Assembly: GCF_900114495.1 (NCBI RefSeq)
Contig: NZ_FOZI01000006.1
Location: forward strand, 62,001-126,000
Length of the DNA: 64,000 bases
DNA from: Dyella sp. OK004
GTDB lineage: Bacteria; Pseudomonadota; Gammaproteobacteria; Xanthomonadales; Rhodanobacteraceae
Direction of reading: 5' to 3'
Shown here: positions 7,009-16,065 of the stretch, piece after piece
Layout of the letters: each line of letters begins with the position of its first letter
How positions within the stretch are numbered: position 1 is the stretch's first letter
Notes under the pieces: generated by a model
The model's input: only the letters and a program-made list of their open reading frames with translations
The model's database searches: none
What the model was told of the DNA's origin: nothing
Translations under genes and position numbers: made by a program

Positions 7009-9657
7009 ATGCCTCTCGCTATCGTGCTTCCGCCCTTGCCCCGCCTGCCTACGGCGGTGCCACGCTCGGGCGTGTCGACGGAGGCCCGCCGCGCGCTGCG
7101 GCAGTTGCTGGGCGATGTGGACCGCGCATTGGCCACGGCCTTTCGTGATGGAGCCGACGCCAGTGCGCTGGCGCGGCGTCGCGGCGATTCGGTCGCTCGC
7201 ATCGTGGTGCATGTATGGACGGCCTGCCTGGGCGAAGTGAGCGGCGCCGCGTTGTTTGCGGTGGGCGGCTTCGGTCGCGGCCTGCTGTTTCCCTGTTCGG
7301 ATGTGGATTTGCTGGCGCTGGTCGAGCAGGCCGAGCCAGCCCGTTTGCGCGCGCTGGAACAATGTTTCGCCACCTTGTGGGATATCGGCCTGAAAGTGGG
7401 GCACGCCGTCCGCGATCCAGCGCAATGCCGCGCGCTGGCCGAACACGACGCCAGTGTCTTCACCAGCCTGCTCGACGCACGGCGACTGGTCGGTGATGCG
7501 GCGCTTGAGGAAAGCCTCAAGGCGATTGTCGACGATCCTGCCCTGTGGCCGCCTGCCGCCTACCTCGCGGTGCGTCTGGCCGAGCGCGACGCGCGTCATG
7601 CGCGCTACAACGACACGGCGTACAACCTGGAGCCGAATCTGAAGGACGGCCCCGGCGGCCTGCGCACGCTCGATGCGTTGCGTTGGCTGGGACGTCGCCT
7701 GGCGCACGCAGACGACTTCGACGACATGGTCGACGAAGGTCTGCTCGATCCCGCCGAGCGCTCCACGCTGGAGGAGGCGGAAGCCACGCTGCGCCGTTAT
7801 CGCTTTGCGCTGCATCTGGAAGCGGGGCGTGCCGAAGAGCGCCTTCTGTTTGACTACCAGCGCGCACTCGCTGCGCAGCTGGGCTTCGAGGACGAGCACG
7901 AAAAAAATCTCGGCGTCGAGCAATTCATGCAGGGCTACTACCGTGCGGCCAGCCAGGTCGAGCGCCTCGGCGTACAGATCGCCGAGCGCTTCGAGGAAAT
8001 GCTGGAGCCGCCGGCCGAGCCGCAGCCGGTGGGTGAGGATTTCCTGCGTTACGGGTCGCGCATCGCCGTGCGCGATCCTGATCTGTTCGTGCGCCGCCCC
8101 GCAGCGCTGGTGGAGGTGTTCACCTTGCGCCTGGGTGAATCGGGCATCGTAGGTTTCACTGCCGAAACGATGCGGCGTATCCATCAGGCCACGGCGCACT
8201 TCGGTGTTTCGCTGGCGGATCATCCCGAAGTCATGGCTGCCTTCCTGAAGCTGCTGCGCATGGGCGCGCAGGCCGAGGAAGCGTTGTGGCGAATGAACCG
8301 GCACGGGTTGCTGGCTGCGATCCTGCCGGCTTTCGGCAAAGTGTTCGGGCGCATGCAGTACGACCTGTTCCACGTCTACACCGTGGACGAACACACGCTG
8401 CGCGTCTTGCGCAACGTGGCGCGCTTCGCCGACCCGGCGGCGCGTGGCGAATTCCCGATCGCCTGTGGCATCTGGCCCACCTTGGAAAAACCGGAATTGC
8501 TGCTGCTTGCGGCCTTGTTCCACGACATCGCCAAGGGCCGCGGTGGCGATCATTCCGTGCTCGGCGAGGAAGACGCGCGCGCGTTCTGCGCCAAGCTCGG
8601 GCTGCCGTTCGAAGACATTGAACTCGTCGCGTGGCTGGTGCGCTGGCATTTGCTGATGAGCGTAACCGCGCAGCGTCAGGACATTACCGACCCGGAAGTG
8701 GTGCAGCGTTTCGCCGAGGCGGTCGGCGACCGTGCGCGGCTGGATCTTCTTTACCTGCTGACCATCGCTGACATCATCGGTACCAGTCCCAGGTTGTGGA
8801 ATGCCTGGAAGGATCGCCTGCTGGCGGACCTCTATACGGCTACCCGCTATGCGCTGGCCAGCGACGACGATCTGCCGCGCGATGCCGCGGACCGCGTGAA
8901 GGAATGCCGCGAAGCGGCGCTCGCGCTGCTGTTGACCGAGGGATTTCCCGAAACCGCCAGTCTGCGTGTATGGACGGATTTCCCCGAGCAAAGCTTCTTG
9001 CGTCATCGCCCCGAGCAGATTGCCTGGCAGACTGCGGCCATTTTGCGTTCGCACGGTGCTACACCGTTGATCGAAGTGCATCCGCTGTCAGTGCGCGGCA
9101 CTACCGAGCTATTCGTTTACACGCCGGATCGCGACGGCCTGTTCGCCGCGGTAACGGCCATGCTCGATCGCCTGCATTTCTCGGTGATGGAAGCGCGCAT
9201 TCTCAACAGCCGCAACGGCATGGCCCTGGATACGTTCCTGCTGCTGGAGGCCGACAGCCAGCAGCCTGCCAGCGCCGACCGCGCCGAAGAGCTCAGGCAG
9301 CGGCTGCATCGCGCACTGTCGCAACCCGGGCACACGCACCAGCCGTCCCGACGCAACATGTCGCGCCATCTTAAGCATTTTCAGGTGGTGCCCAAGATCG
9401 CCTTCAGCGCCGCGGGCGACCGTACGCGCCTCTCGCTGATCTGCAGCGATCGTCCGGGTCTGCTGGCGGCGGTGACCCAGGCCATGATGGAGGCCGAGGT
9501 ACGTGTGCACGACGCGCGCATCGCAACGTTCGGCGAGCGCGTGGAAGATTTTTTTCTAATCAGCGACCGCCGCAATGCACCGTTGAGTCTGGCGCAGCAG
9601 GACCGCCTGCTGCACGCGTTGCTCGGGCGATTGGGGACGGCCAAACGCGCGGGGTAA
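7009..9657 (+). CDS. glnD: bifunctional uridylyltransferase / uridylyl-removing enzyme of PII protein
   Basis: Senses glutamine and modifies PII (GlnB/GlnK), controlling nitrogen assimilation. The 882 residues show the full order: nucleotidyltransferase domain with GGFGRG at about 85 and the SDVDLLAL metal Asp pair, a helical PII-UTase linker (KDGPGGLRTLD), an HD hydrolase domain with FHDIAKGRGGDHS near 503-515, and two C-terminal ACT domains starting around 700 (FVYTPDRDGLFAAV) and 805 (LICSDRPGLLAAV). It starts at ATG 7009. The map-glnD-dapD order is conserved in gammaproteobacteria. Confidence 0.98.
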   Translation: MPLAIVLPPLPRLPTAVPRSGVSTEARRALRQLLGDVDRALATAFRDGADASALARRRGDSVARIVVHVWTACLGEVSGAALFAVGGFGRGLLFPCSDVDLLALVEQAEPARLRALEQCFATLWDIGLKVGHAVRDPAQCRALAEHDASVFTSLLDARRLVGDAALEESLKAIVDDPALWPPAAYLAVRLAERDARHARYNDTAYNLEPNLKDGPGGLRTLDALRWLGRRLAHADDFDDMVDEGLLDPAERSTLEEAEATLRRYRFALHLEAGRAEERLLFDYQRALAAQLGFEDEHEKNLGVEQFMQGYYRAASQVERLGVQIAERFEEMLEPPAEPQPVGEDFLRYGSRIAVRDPDLFVRRPAALVEVFTLRLGESGIVGFTAETMRRIHQATAHFGVSLADHPEVMAAFLKLLRMGAQAEEALWRMNRHGLLAAILPAFGKVFGRMQYDLFHVYTVDEHTLRVLRNVARFADPAARGEFPIACGIWPTLEKPELLLLAALFHDIAKGRGGDHSVLGEEDARAFCAKLGLPFEDIELVAWLVRWHLLMSVTAQRQDITDPEVVQRFAEAVGDRARLDLLYLLTIADIIGTSPRLWNAWKDRLLADLYTATRYALASDDDLPRDAADRVKECREAALALLLTEGFPETASLRVWTDFPEQSFLRHRPEQIAWQTAAILRSHGATPLIEVHPLSVRGTTELFVYTPDRDGLFAAVTAMLDRLHFSVMEARILNSRNGMALDTFLLLEADSQQPASADRAEELRQRLHRALSQPGHTHQPSRRNMSRHLKHFQVVPKIAFSAAGDRTRLSLICSDRPGLLAAVTQAMMEAEVRVHDARIATFGERVEDFFLISDRRNAPLSLAQQDRLLHALLGRLGTAKRAG

Positions 9658-9791
9658 GCGACGGGCGGCGAAGACGCCAGTTCGTGGGCTCATATCGTCA
9701 TAGGGGCCTTGGCATTTGCTATCCGCCCCTCGTTCCTGGCGTCCAATCCCGTTAGCATGGCCGGGTTATTCGTCAGATATCCGAACCCACC

Positions 9792-10619
9792 ATGCAAAGC
9801 ATCGAATCCCTGATCAACGACGCCTTCGAGCGTCGCAACGACCTCACCCAGTCGGAAATCGACACCCATCTGCGTCCCGCCGTGGAGCAGGTGCTTGAAC
9901 TGCTCGAATCCGGCGAGCGCCGCGTGGCCGAGCCGGATGGCAAGGGTGGCTGGACGGTGAATCAGTGGATCAAGAAAGCCGTGTTGCTGTACTTCCGCAT
10001 CAACGGCAATCGCGTGGTCGATGGCGGTCCGGCGCTGGCTTTCGACAAAGTGCCGCTGCGCTTCGCGCACGGCAACGACTCAGAGTTGCAAGGCCTGGGC
10101 GCACGCGTTGTGCCTGGCGCGCTGGTAAGGCGCGGCGCGCACGTGGCGAAAGACGCAGTGCTGATGCCAAGCTACGTCAATATCGGCGCCTACGTGGGCG
10201 CCGGCACCATGGTCGATACCTGGGCCACGGTCGGTTCCTGCGCGCAGATCGGTGCAGGGGTGCATCTTTCCGGCGGCGTCGGCATCGGCGGTGTGCTGGA
10301 ACCGCTGCAGGCCAATCCGACCATCATCGAAGACAACTGCTTCATCGGCGCGCGCTCCGAAGTGGTGGAGGGCGTGGTGGTAGAGAAGGGCAGTGTGATC
10401 GGCATGGGTGTGTTCCTCGGCCAGTCCACCCGCATCTACAACCGCGCCACCGGCGAAGTCAGCTACGGTCGCGTGCCTGCGGGCAGCGTAGTGGTGGCCG
10501 GCAGCCTGCCATCGAAGGATGGCTCGCATAGTCTCTACGCCGCCATCATCGTCAAGCAGGTGGACGAGAAGACGCGCGGTAAGACCGGCATCAATGAACT
10601 GCTGCGGAGTGCGGAATGA
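9792..10619 (+). CDS. dapD: 2,3,4,5-tetrahydropyridine-2,6-dicarboxylate N-succinyltransferase
   Basis: Succinylates tetrahydrodipicolinate in the lysine/diaminopimelate pathway. The 275-residue protein has a helical N-terminal domain and then a left-handed beta helix from hexapeptide repeats ([14 protein letters not shown], the [13 protein letters not shown] active-site loop, [13 protein letters not shown]). The end [20 protein letters not shown] is typical. A 134-base gap separates it from glnD. Its TGA overlaps the next ATG, so the ArsC-like gene is coupled; dapE follows two genes on, keeping the succinylase branch together. Confidence 0.97.
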   Translation: MQSIESLINDAFERRNDLTQSEIDTHLRPAVEQVLELLESGERRVAEPDGKGGWTVNQWIKKAVLLYFRINGNRVVDGGPALAFDKVPLRFAHGNDSELQGLGARVVPGALVRRGAHVAKDAVLMPSYVNIGAYVGAGTMVDTWATVGSCAQIGAGVHLSGGVGIGGVLEPLQANPTIIEDNCFIGARSEVVEGVVVEKGSVIGMGVFLGQSTRIYNRATGEVSYGRVPAGSVVVAGSLPSKDGSHSLYAAIIVKQVDEKTRGKTGINELLRSAE

Positions 10620-10972
10620 GCCTCACGCTCTACGGCCTGCCGAACTGCGATACCTGCAAAAAAGCGCGCAACTGGCTCAACCGTTTCGAGGTCGCGCATG
10701 CCTTTGTCGACTATCGCGCCAACCCGGTTCCCGCCGCCACGCTGAAAGACTGGGCGCAACAACTCGGCGGCTGGGAGAAGCTGGTCAACAAGGCCGGCAC
10801 TACCTGGCGCAATCTGCTGCCACAGCGCAAGAATCCCGAAAGCGACCCTGAGTGGACGCTGCTGCTGAAGGAATATCCCGCGTTGGTCCGCCGCCCCGTT
10901 GTGGTGCAGGCCGATGGTTCGGTCAGCGTGGGCTTCAGCGATAACGGCTTCAAGAAACTGTTCGTGCGCTGA
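10616..10972 (+). CDS. ArsC-family (YffB/Spx-like) thioredoxin-fold protein
   Basis: A 118-residue member of the arsenate reductase/Spx superfamily, the kind usually found between dapD and dapE in proteobacteria (YffB in E. coli). [17 protein letters not shown] gives a CxxC at residues 11 and 14, unlike classical ArsC with a single Cys. The [10 protein letters not shown] and [18 protein letters not shown] segments fit the fold. Family proteins may use glutathione, but the substrate is unknown. ATGA overlap with dapD suggests coupled translation. A role in arsenic resistance is not supported by context. Confidence 0.88.
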   Translation: MSLTLYGLPNCDTCKKARNWLNRFEVAHAFVDYRANPVPAATLKDWAQQLGGWEKLVNKAGTTWRNLLPQRKNPESDPEWTLLLKEYPALVRRPVVVQADGSVSVGFSDNGFKKLFVR

Positions 10973-10973
10973 C

Positions 10974-11468
10974 GTGCCGCTGCGTCTCTCGAAAATCGTG
11001 ATGGTCGCAGCACTTGCTCTGCTGATCAGCCTGGTGGCTCTCGGCAATATCACCGACTACGGCACCAATTTCAGCTTTGTTCGGCACGTACTGGCGATGG
11101 ATACGATTTTCCCGGACTCCGGCATTCACTATCGCGCGATCGCCTCGCCATTGCTGCAGCACAGCGCTTATGTGCTGATCATCGCCGTGCAGGTGATCAC
11201 AGCGGCACTTTGCTGGGTTGGGATGTGGCGCATGTGGCGTCGCCGCCACGCGCCAGCGGCCCTGTTTCAGCGATCGAAGGGGCTGGCAGTGATGGGGCTG
11301 AGCTCAGGCGTGGCGCTGTGGTTGGTGGGCTTCATGGCGATCGGCGGCGAGTGGTTCGGCATGTGGATGTCTTCGCAGTGGAACGGCATCGAGACATCGT
11401 TCCGGCTAGTGGCATTGTTGCTTGGTGCGCTGATCTATCTTGGGCAACGCGAAGCCGAGCCGGAGTGA
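10974..11468 (+). CDS. DUF2165 family small membrane protein
   Basis: A predicted 164-residue inner-membrane protein with four hydrophobic segments (residues about 8-25, 60-80, 103-125 and 138-156). The pattern GNITDYGTNFSFVRHVLAMDT followed by WMSSQWNGIETSFRL is that of DUF2165, whose function is unknown. I prefer the GTG at 10974, one base after the previous stop, since the frame further upstream lies inside the ArsC-like gene; ATG 11001 is an alternative. It is probably part of the dapD-dapE operon. Confidence 0.75.
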   Translation: MPLRLSKIVMVAALALLISLVALGNITDYGTNFSFVRHVLAMDTIFPDSGIHYRAIASPLLQHSAYVLIIAVQVITAALCWVGMWRMWRRRHAPAALFQRSKGLAVMGLSSGVALWLVGFMAIGGEWFGMWMSSQWNGIETSFRLVALLLGALIYLGQREAEPE

Positions 11469-11560
11469 GCCGGCCGCACGCCGTGGCCATGGCATCGACA
11501 GCGCTCAGCGGCGGGGCCTAGCCTACGCGGGCCGCAAACGTTTCATCTTCAAGGAATGCC

Positions 11561-12694
11561 ATGTCTGCCGTGTTCGATCTCACCGCTGAATTGATCCGTC
11601 GTCCTTCGGTCACGCCTGATGATGTGGGTTGTCAGGCGTTGTTGGCCGAGCGGCTCGCCCGGGTGGGCTTTACCGTGGAGCACTTGCGTTACGGCGAGGT
11701 CGACAATCTGTGGGCCACACATGGCGAAGGCGGCCCCTTGCTGATGTTTCTCGGTCATACCGACGTGGTTCCTACGGGACCCGTCGGTCAGTGGCAAAGC
11801 GACCCGTTCGAGCCGGTCGTGCGCGACGGTCACCTCTACGGCCGCGGTGCGGCTGACATGAAAGGTTCGGTCGCGGCTATGGCAGTGGCGTTGGAGCAGT
11901 TTGTAACGGCGCATCCGGATCATCGCGGGCGCGTAGGCTTTCTGATGACCAGCGACGAAGAGGGACCGACCAATCTCGATGGCGTACGCCGGGTTGCTGA
12001 GCATCTTCGTAGCACCGGGGAGCGCATCGACTGGTGCGTGGTGGGCGAGCCTTCATCGAAAACGACGCTGGGCGATCTGATTCGCGTAGGGCGGCGTGGT
12101 TCGCTTTCTGGCACCCTGACGGTGCACGGCGTGCAAGGCCACGTGGCCTATCCGGAGAAGGCGAAGAACCCTATTCATGCCTTTGCACCTGCGCTGGCCG
12201 AGCTGGCGGCGGAACGTTGGGACGAAGGCAATGCGGATTTCCCGTCGACGTCATTTCAGGTATCCAACCTCAATGCCGGCACCGGCGCCAGCAATGTGAT
12301 TCCGGGCACGCTCACTGCGTTGATTAACTTCCGCTACAGCACGGCCAGCCGTGCCGAAGATCTGCGTGCGCGTACCGAGGCGATGCTAAGCAAGCACGGC
12401 CTGGATTATCGGATCGACTGGAATCTCTCAGGCGAGCCCTTTCTCAGCCCGGCGGGCGGCGCGCTGCGCGACACCGTGGTAGACGTGTGTCGCGAGCTGT
12501 GCGGCATCGAGCCGGAACAGAGTACTGGCGGTGGCACCTCGGATGGACGCTTTATCGCTCCGCTGGGCGCCGAAGTCGTGGAGTTGGGGCCGGTCAACGC
12601 AACCATCCACAAAGTGGATGAGTGCGTTTTGGTGAGCGATCTCGAAAAACTTCCTAGCTTGTATCAGGCCATCTGCGAGCGCCTGCTGGGGTAA
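11561..12694 (+). CDS. dapE: succinyl-diaminopimelate desuccinylase
   Basis: Dinuclear zinc M20 peptidase-family enzyme releasing succinate from N-succinyl-LL-diaminopimelate. The 377 residues hold FLGHTDVVP (ligand His66, catalytic Asp68), GRGAADMKG (ligand Asp99), TSDEEGP (Glu133 general base, Glu134) and the C-terminal ligand region [10 protein letters not shown]. The ATG at 11561 has AAGGAA just upstream. It completes the succinylase branch begun by dapD; dapC is not in the window. Confidence 0.97.
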   Translation: MSAVFDLTAELIRRPSVTPDDVGCQALLAERLARVGFTVEHLRYGEVDNLWATHGEGGPLLMFLGHTDVVPTGPVGQWQSDPFEPVVRDGHLYGRGAADMKGSVAAMAVALEQFVTAHPDHRGRVGFLMTSDEEGPTNLDGVRRVAEHLRSTGERIDWCVVGEPSSKTTLGDLIRVGRRGSLSGTLTVHGVQGHVAYPEKAKNPIHAFAPALAELAAERWDEGNADFPSTSFQVSNLNAGTGASNVIPGTLTALINFRYSTASRAEDLRARTEAMLSKHGLDYRIDWNLSGEPFLSPAGGALRDTVVDVCRELCGIEPEQSTGGGTSDGRFIAPLGAEVVELGPVNATIHKVDECVLVSDLEKLPSLYQAICERLLG

Positions 12695-12702
12695 GTGCCG
12701 CA

Positions 12703-12731
12703 GCAACGGCGCACTATGGGTGCACCGTTGC
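12703..12731. terminator. shared hairpin between convergent dapE and DUF4019 gene
   Basis: GCAACGG-C-GCAC / GTGC-A-CCGTTGC forms an 11-bp stem with one mismatch and a 5-base loop in the 49-base gap between converging genes. Neither strand has a good T-run, so it is a weak bidirectional terminator candidate. Confidence 0.35.
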
Positions 12732-12743
12732 AAAGAGCCCACC

Positions 12744-13265
12744 TTATTTGGCGGGCTTGGCGCCAGCGGGAGCACCTGCCGGCGCAGCCGGTGGCGGAGT
12801 GGCAGGGATAGCGCGGACCACATAACCCACCGGCGACCAGCCGCTGGGAGTCTTCGCCAGCGAGACGGTTTCCAGCGTGGGCGCCGTGGCGTGCTTGGCG
12901 GCGAAGGCCACGTTCAAGTACTCGCCGGGCGGAAGGCCATTGGGATTCTCCACGCGGCCGATCTGCAGCCAGGTGCGGCTTTGGGTGGCACCGAACTGTT
13001 TTTTCAGGCCATCGACGTATTTGCTCCAGTCCGCCTTGCTCACGCTCTTTTGCATCGCCGGATTGCTGGCCTGCCACATGGCATCGGCCTGGTCGCGATC
13101 TGCCTGCGCCGCCCAGTTGGTGGCGGTGGTAACGGCGCTGTCCAGCGACGTTGATTGCTGCGCGTGGGCTTGGCCGACACTCAGTAGGGCGGCGAACGCA
13201 CATGCGGGCGCGAGACGTTTGACGGCCGTTTGAATGGTGCGAGACCGTGTCTTGTTGATTTCCAT
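12744..13265 (-). CDS. DUF4019 secreted protein
   Basis: A 173-residue exported protein of unknown function. It starts at ATG 13263-13265, preceded by an AGGAG site, with a cleavable signal peptide (hydrophobic ACAFAALLSVGQ, predicted cut after AHAQ). The mature part has the DUF4019 pattern: TNWAAQADRDQADAMWQAS, MQKSVSKADWSKYV and the late GWSPVGYVVR. The C-terminus is a Pro/Ala/Gly tail. A 14-bp perfect palindrome lies about 110 bases upstream (13373-13386). It appears monocistronic. Confidence 0.8.
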   Translation of the reverse strand: MEINKTRSRTIQTAVKRLAPACAFAALLSVGQAHAQQSTSLDSAVTTATNWAAQADRDQADAMWQASNPAMQKSVSKADWSKYVDGLKKQFGATQSRTWLQIGRVENPNGLPPGEYLNVAFAAKHATAPTLETVSLAKTPSGWSPVGYVVRAIPATPPPAAPAGAPAGAKPAK

Positions 13266-13372
13266 GTCAATGCTCCTGAAGAAAGGTAGGCCATATTGAT
13301 CGTGCAGCCCGATGGCCTGTCCGAGTTGCTGCACACCTATCCCATCATCTGGTGAAAATTTTGGATAGCCTT

Positions 13373-13386
13373 TTTGGACGTCCAAA
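13373..13386. promoter_or_regulatory. 14-bp perfect palindrome upstream of DUF4019 gene
   Basis: TTTGGACGTCCAAA is a perfect dyad in an AT-rich stretch, about 108 bases upstream of the DUF4019 start. It could be an operator; I do not recognise the binding protein. A -35-like TTGGAC lies inside it on the minus strand, but no matching -10 is convincing. Confidence 0.35.
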
Positions 13387-13467
13387 TGATTATTTGTGCC
13401 GCGAATACCGCTGAATTCAACGATTCCACATGGATGAGTCCGAGTTCGTCGCGTGATCGCGACAAGT

Positions 13468-15891
13468 TCAATGCGCCTTGCCTGGCTCCAGCATCAAACT
13501 GTGCTGACCGGGTCCGGGCAACAGCGGCGTAGGGCGTCCATTGACCCAGTCGTCGTTGCCTGCGCCGTAAAACGGCGATAGCGGGTTATCGCTCTGGCCA
13601 CCCGGCATGTGCAGGATGCTTTGCGCCTCGTGCCCTGGCATCGCATCGATACGTTCGGAGGCGCCGAAGCCGGGCTTGGCGACGCGCGGCATGTTGTCGT
13701 CGCCGGCAACCGGTTCGTCCGGCATATCCAGCAGGCGGCCGACGAAGCCCGGCAGTGCGCGCGACAGGGGATGCCTGATGGAGGTGCGGTTCACCTCGCC
13801 CCAACTGCGTGCGGCGAGACCGCCAGGCTGCTGGCCGAGTTCGTCGACCACTTTATGCGCGGCATCGAGCAGCAGGACGTTCCAGTCGGCGTAACGGGAG
13901 TCCAGCAAATGCATAGGGCGCTCCCGCACCATGGCCCATACGGCTGCTTCCGGGTTACCGGGGTGAGGCCAGGTGAAATCGCTGTGCTGCTGCTTCACCT
14001 GCGCCACGAAGGGCGCAAGCACTGCTTCATGCACTTTGCTGCGGAAGGCGCGCACGAGGCGGTAGTCCACGCTGTCGATCGCCGCGCGTCCGCGCCACGA
14101 TGCAGTGAGCTGGCGCAACTGTTCGAACGCGGGGTCGTGCGTGCCCTGCAGCGTGTCCTGCAGCAGGCGCTGCCAGCGCGTCAGCAGCACGGCGCGATGG
14201 TCGAGCTGGATGTCGAGCAGGTTGCCGGGTGCAAAGCTGTTGCGGGCACGCAAATCGTCACGGATCTGTTGAGCGCGGGCGCCGAGGTCATGTCCACCTT
14301 CGCCGAGCAATTCCAGATCGGCGCCATCGACGGTGCGGTTGTTGGCGGTCCATAGACGCCCGTCGGTGGGATGCTCGATCCGCGGATACTGCCCGGGTGC
14401 TGCCCAGCCCTGCCAGCCAGTGCCGGGTTGCGACCAGTCAGCGGGCAGTAGCGGATCGAAACCAGTGCGCAGCGGGATGCTATTGCCGGTAACGGTCCAG
14501 CCGATATTGCCGGCGCTATCGGCCGCGAGCAGGTTCTGCGGTGGCATACCCATGCGCGGTGCGAGGTCCAGCGCAGCCGTAACACTGGTGGCGTGTTCCA
14601 GCTGCATCATCTCCAGGTTGTAGGCGCGCGGCAGATCGGCGATCCATGCCAGCGCCAGCGGGGTGCCGTCGGCGTCCTTGGCCAGGATCGGTCCCCAGCG
14701 CGTGCTCTCGACCTTGAGCGTTCGCGATGGCTCGCCCTTGATGCGGATGATCTCATCGTGCGTTTCGATGGCCGCCCAGCCTTCGGGCACCTTGTAGCGC
14801 GTCGCGTTATCAGGATCGCGCAGTACGCGCACCCAATCCAGCCAGTCGCCATAGCTGTTGGTGAAACCCCAGGCGACCTGTCCGTTGGAGCCCGCGATCA
14901 GTGCGGGCGTGCCGGGCAGGGTGACGCCGACGGCATCGCGCTGCCCATTGGGCGCGGCGGAATCGGCATAACGCAAACGCGCGCGGAACCAGATGTTCGG
15001 CACGCGCAGACTTAGATGCATGTCGTTGGCGAGAATGGCCGCGCCGCTCTCAGTAAGGTTGCCAGCGACAGCAAAGTTGTTGCTGCCGGGGAGCGACTGA
15101 TCCAACGCGGGCGCCAGTGCGGCGGCCAGCGCACGCGCATCTGCCTGCGATGCGGAGGGCAGGTCGCGTAGATTGAAAACATCCTCGCCCGGAATCACCG
15201 GTGGGCGTGACAGATCGCCTTTGAGCGGTGCCTCCCAGTCGGGGTCGGGCGAAAGCAGGAAATCGACCAGCAACTTGGGCAGCACGGAACGCATTTGCGC
15301 GAAACTGAGTTCGCGCTCATTGCGCCCATCGCCGTTCAAATCCAGATACATCGCCGCGATGACCAGAAAACTGTCCTGCGGATGCCACGGCTGTGGTTGC
15401 GTGCCGAGTAGAAAGTATTCCCAAGGCTTCACGTGCAGATCGGCCAGTCCTTTATTGACGCCGGCGGTGTAGCGGTCCAGTACGTTCTTCTGATCGGGCG
15501 GAAGTTGCGCATACGCCGCCTCGGCGGTGGCGCGCAGGCGATGGCGGCGATGGTTGAGGTCGGTGTCGACCGCGGCGGGACCGACCAGCTCGGCCAGTTC
15601 ACCGGCGGGCAGGCGGCGCATCAGATCCATCGCAAAATAGCGTTCTTGCGCATGCACATAGCCCAGCGCGAAGCTCACATCGTCACGGTTCTTGCCCTGT
15701 ATCGTCGCCGTGCCCAGCGCGTCGCGGCTGATGCTCACGCTGTCCTGCAATCCGGCGTCGGTCACCGCGCCATCCAGCTTCGCGCGGCTGCCGGCCAACA
15801 GATACCAGCCTGTCGCGAGTACGCCGATCAACAGGATCAGCAGGGTCAGGAACAGGAGGCGCAGCCAGCGGAAGCGTCGTGGGGTCGTCAT
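13468..15891 (-). CDS. penicillin acylase family protein (Ntn hydrolase)
   Basis: An 807-residue exported amidase. It begins with an N-terminal membrane/signal segment (LLFLTLLILLIGVLATGWYLL, about 12-32). The S45 family processing site is visible: LPGSNNFAVAG with Ser270 as the expected N-terminal nucleophile of the beta chain after autocleavage, with IAGSNGQVAWGFTN and LWTANNRTVDG further on. Family members cleave beta-lactam side chains or acyl-homoserine lactones; the substrate here cannot be told. The ATG at 15889-15891 was chosen because the frame further up is REP-rich intergenic DNA. It follows the DUF2233 lipoprotein gene across a REP element. Confidence 0.9.
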   Translation of the reverse strand: MTTPRRFRWLRLLFLTLLILLIGVLATGWYLLAGSRAKLDGAVTDAGLQDSVSISRDALGTATIQGKNRDDVSFALGYVHAQERYFAMDLMRRLPAGELAELVGPAAVDTDLNHRRHRLRATAEAAYAQLPPDQKNVLDRYTAGVNKGLADLHVKPWEYFLLGTQPQPWHPQDSFLVIAAMYLDLNGDGRNERELSFAQMRSVLPKLLVDFLLSPDPDWEAPLKGDLSRPPVIPGEDVFNLRDLPSASQADARALAAALAPALDQSLPGSNNFAVAGNLTESGAAILANDMHLSLRVPNIWFRARLRYADSAAPNGQRDAVGVTLPGTPALIAGSNGQVAWGFTNSYGDWLDWVRVLRDPDNATRYKVPEGWAAIETHDEIIRIKGEPSRTLKVESTRWGPILAKDADGTPLALAWIADLPRAYNLEMMQLEHATSVTAALDLAPRMGMPPQNLLAADSAGNIGWTVTGNSIPLRTGFDPLLPADWSQPGTGWQGWAAPGQYPRIEHPTDGRLWTANNRTVDGADLELLGEGGHDLGARAQQIRDDLRARNSFAPGNLLDIQLDHRAVLLTRWQRLLQDTLQGTHDPAFEQLRQLTASWRGRAAIDSVDYRLVRAFRSKVHEAVLAPFVAQVKQQHSDFTWPHPGNPEAAVWAMVRERPMHLLDSRYADWNVLLLDAAHKVVDELGQQPGGLAARSWGEVNRTSIRHPLSRALPGFVGRLLDMPDEPVAGDDNMPRVAKPGFGASERIDAMPGHEAQSILHMPGGQSDNPLSPFYGAGNDDWVNGRPTPLLPGPGQHSLMLEPGKAH

Positions 15892-15972
15892 CGAACCGGC
15901 AGCCTCTGGAGGGAGTGCAGCGAGTGTACCCGCGCTGCGGATCCGGTCCATGACGCAGGGCAATGCGATGGC

Positions 15973-16063
15973 TGTAGGAGCGCACCCTGTGCGCGAAAGC
16001 CCCGCGCAGCAGGGCCGGTTTTGCAAAGCGCGGCCCTCTCGGGCTGTTTCGCGCACAGGTAGG
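15973..16063. repeat. REP-like palindromic doublet
   Basis: A TGTAGGAGCGCACCCTGTGC unit at 15973-15992 continues into CGAAA. CCTGTGCGCGAAA (15986-15998) is repeated in inverse as TTTCGCGCACAGG (16047-16059), and an inner AGGGCCG / CGGCCCT pair lies between. This is the structure of a REP doublet and matches copies at 17908-17932 and 42526-42702. It sits between the DUF2233 and acylase genes. Confidence 0.7.
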
Positions 16064-16065
16064 TG

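Noticed and set aside
6985-9081. Long minus-strand frame opposite glnD
   Set aside because: Antisense shadow of a gene with nucleotidyltransferase, HD and ACT motifs.
10616-10972. ArsC-like gene as arsenate resistance
   Set aside because: It has CxxC and the conserved dapD-dapE setting of the YffB type, with no ars genes nearby.
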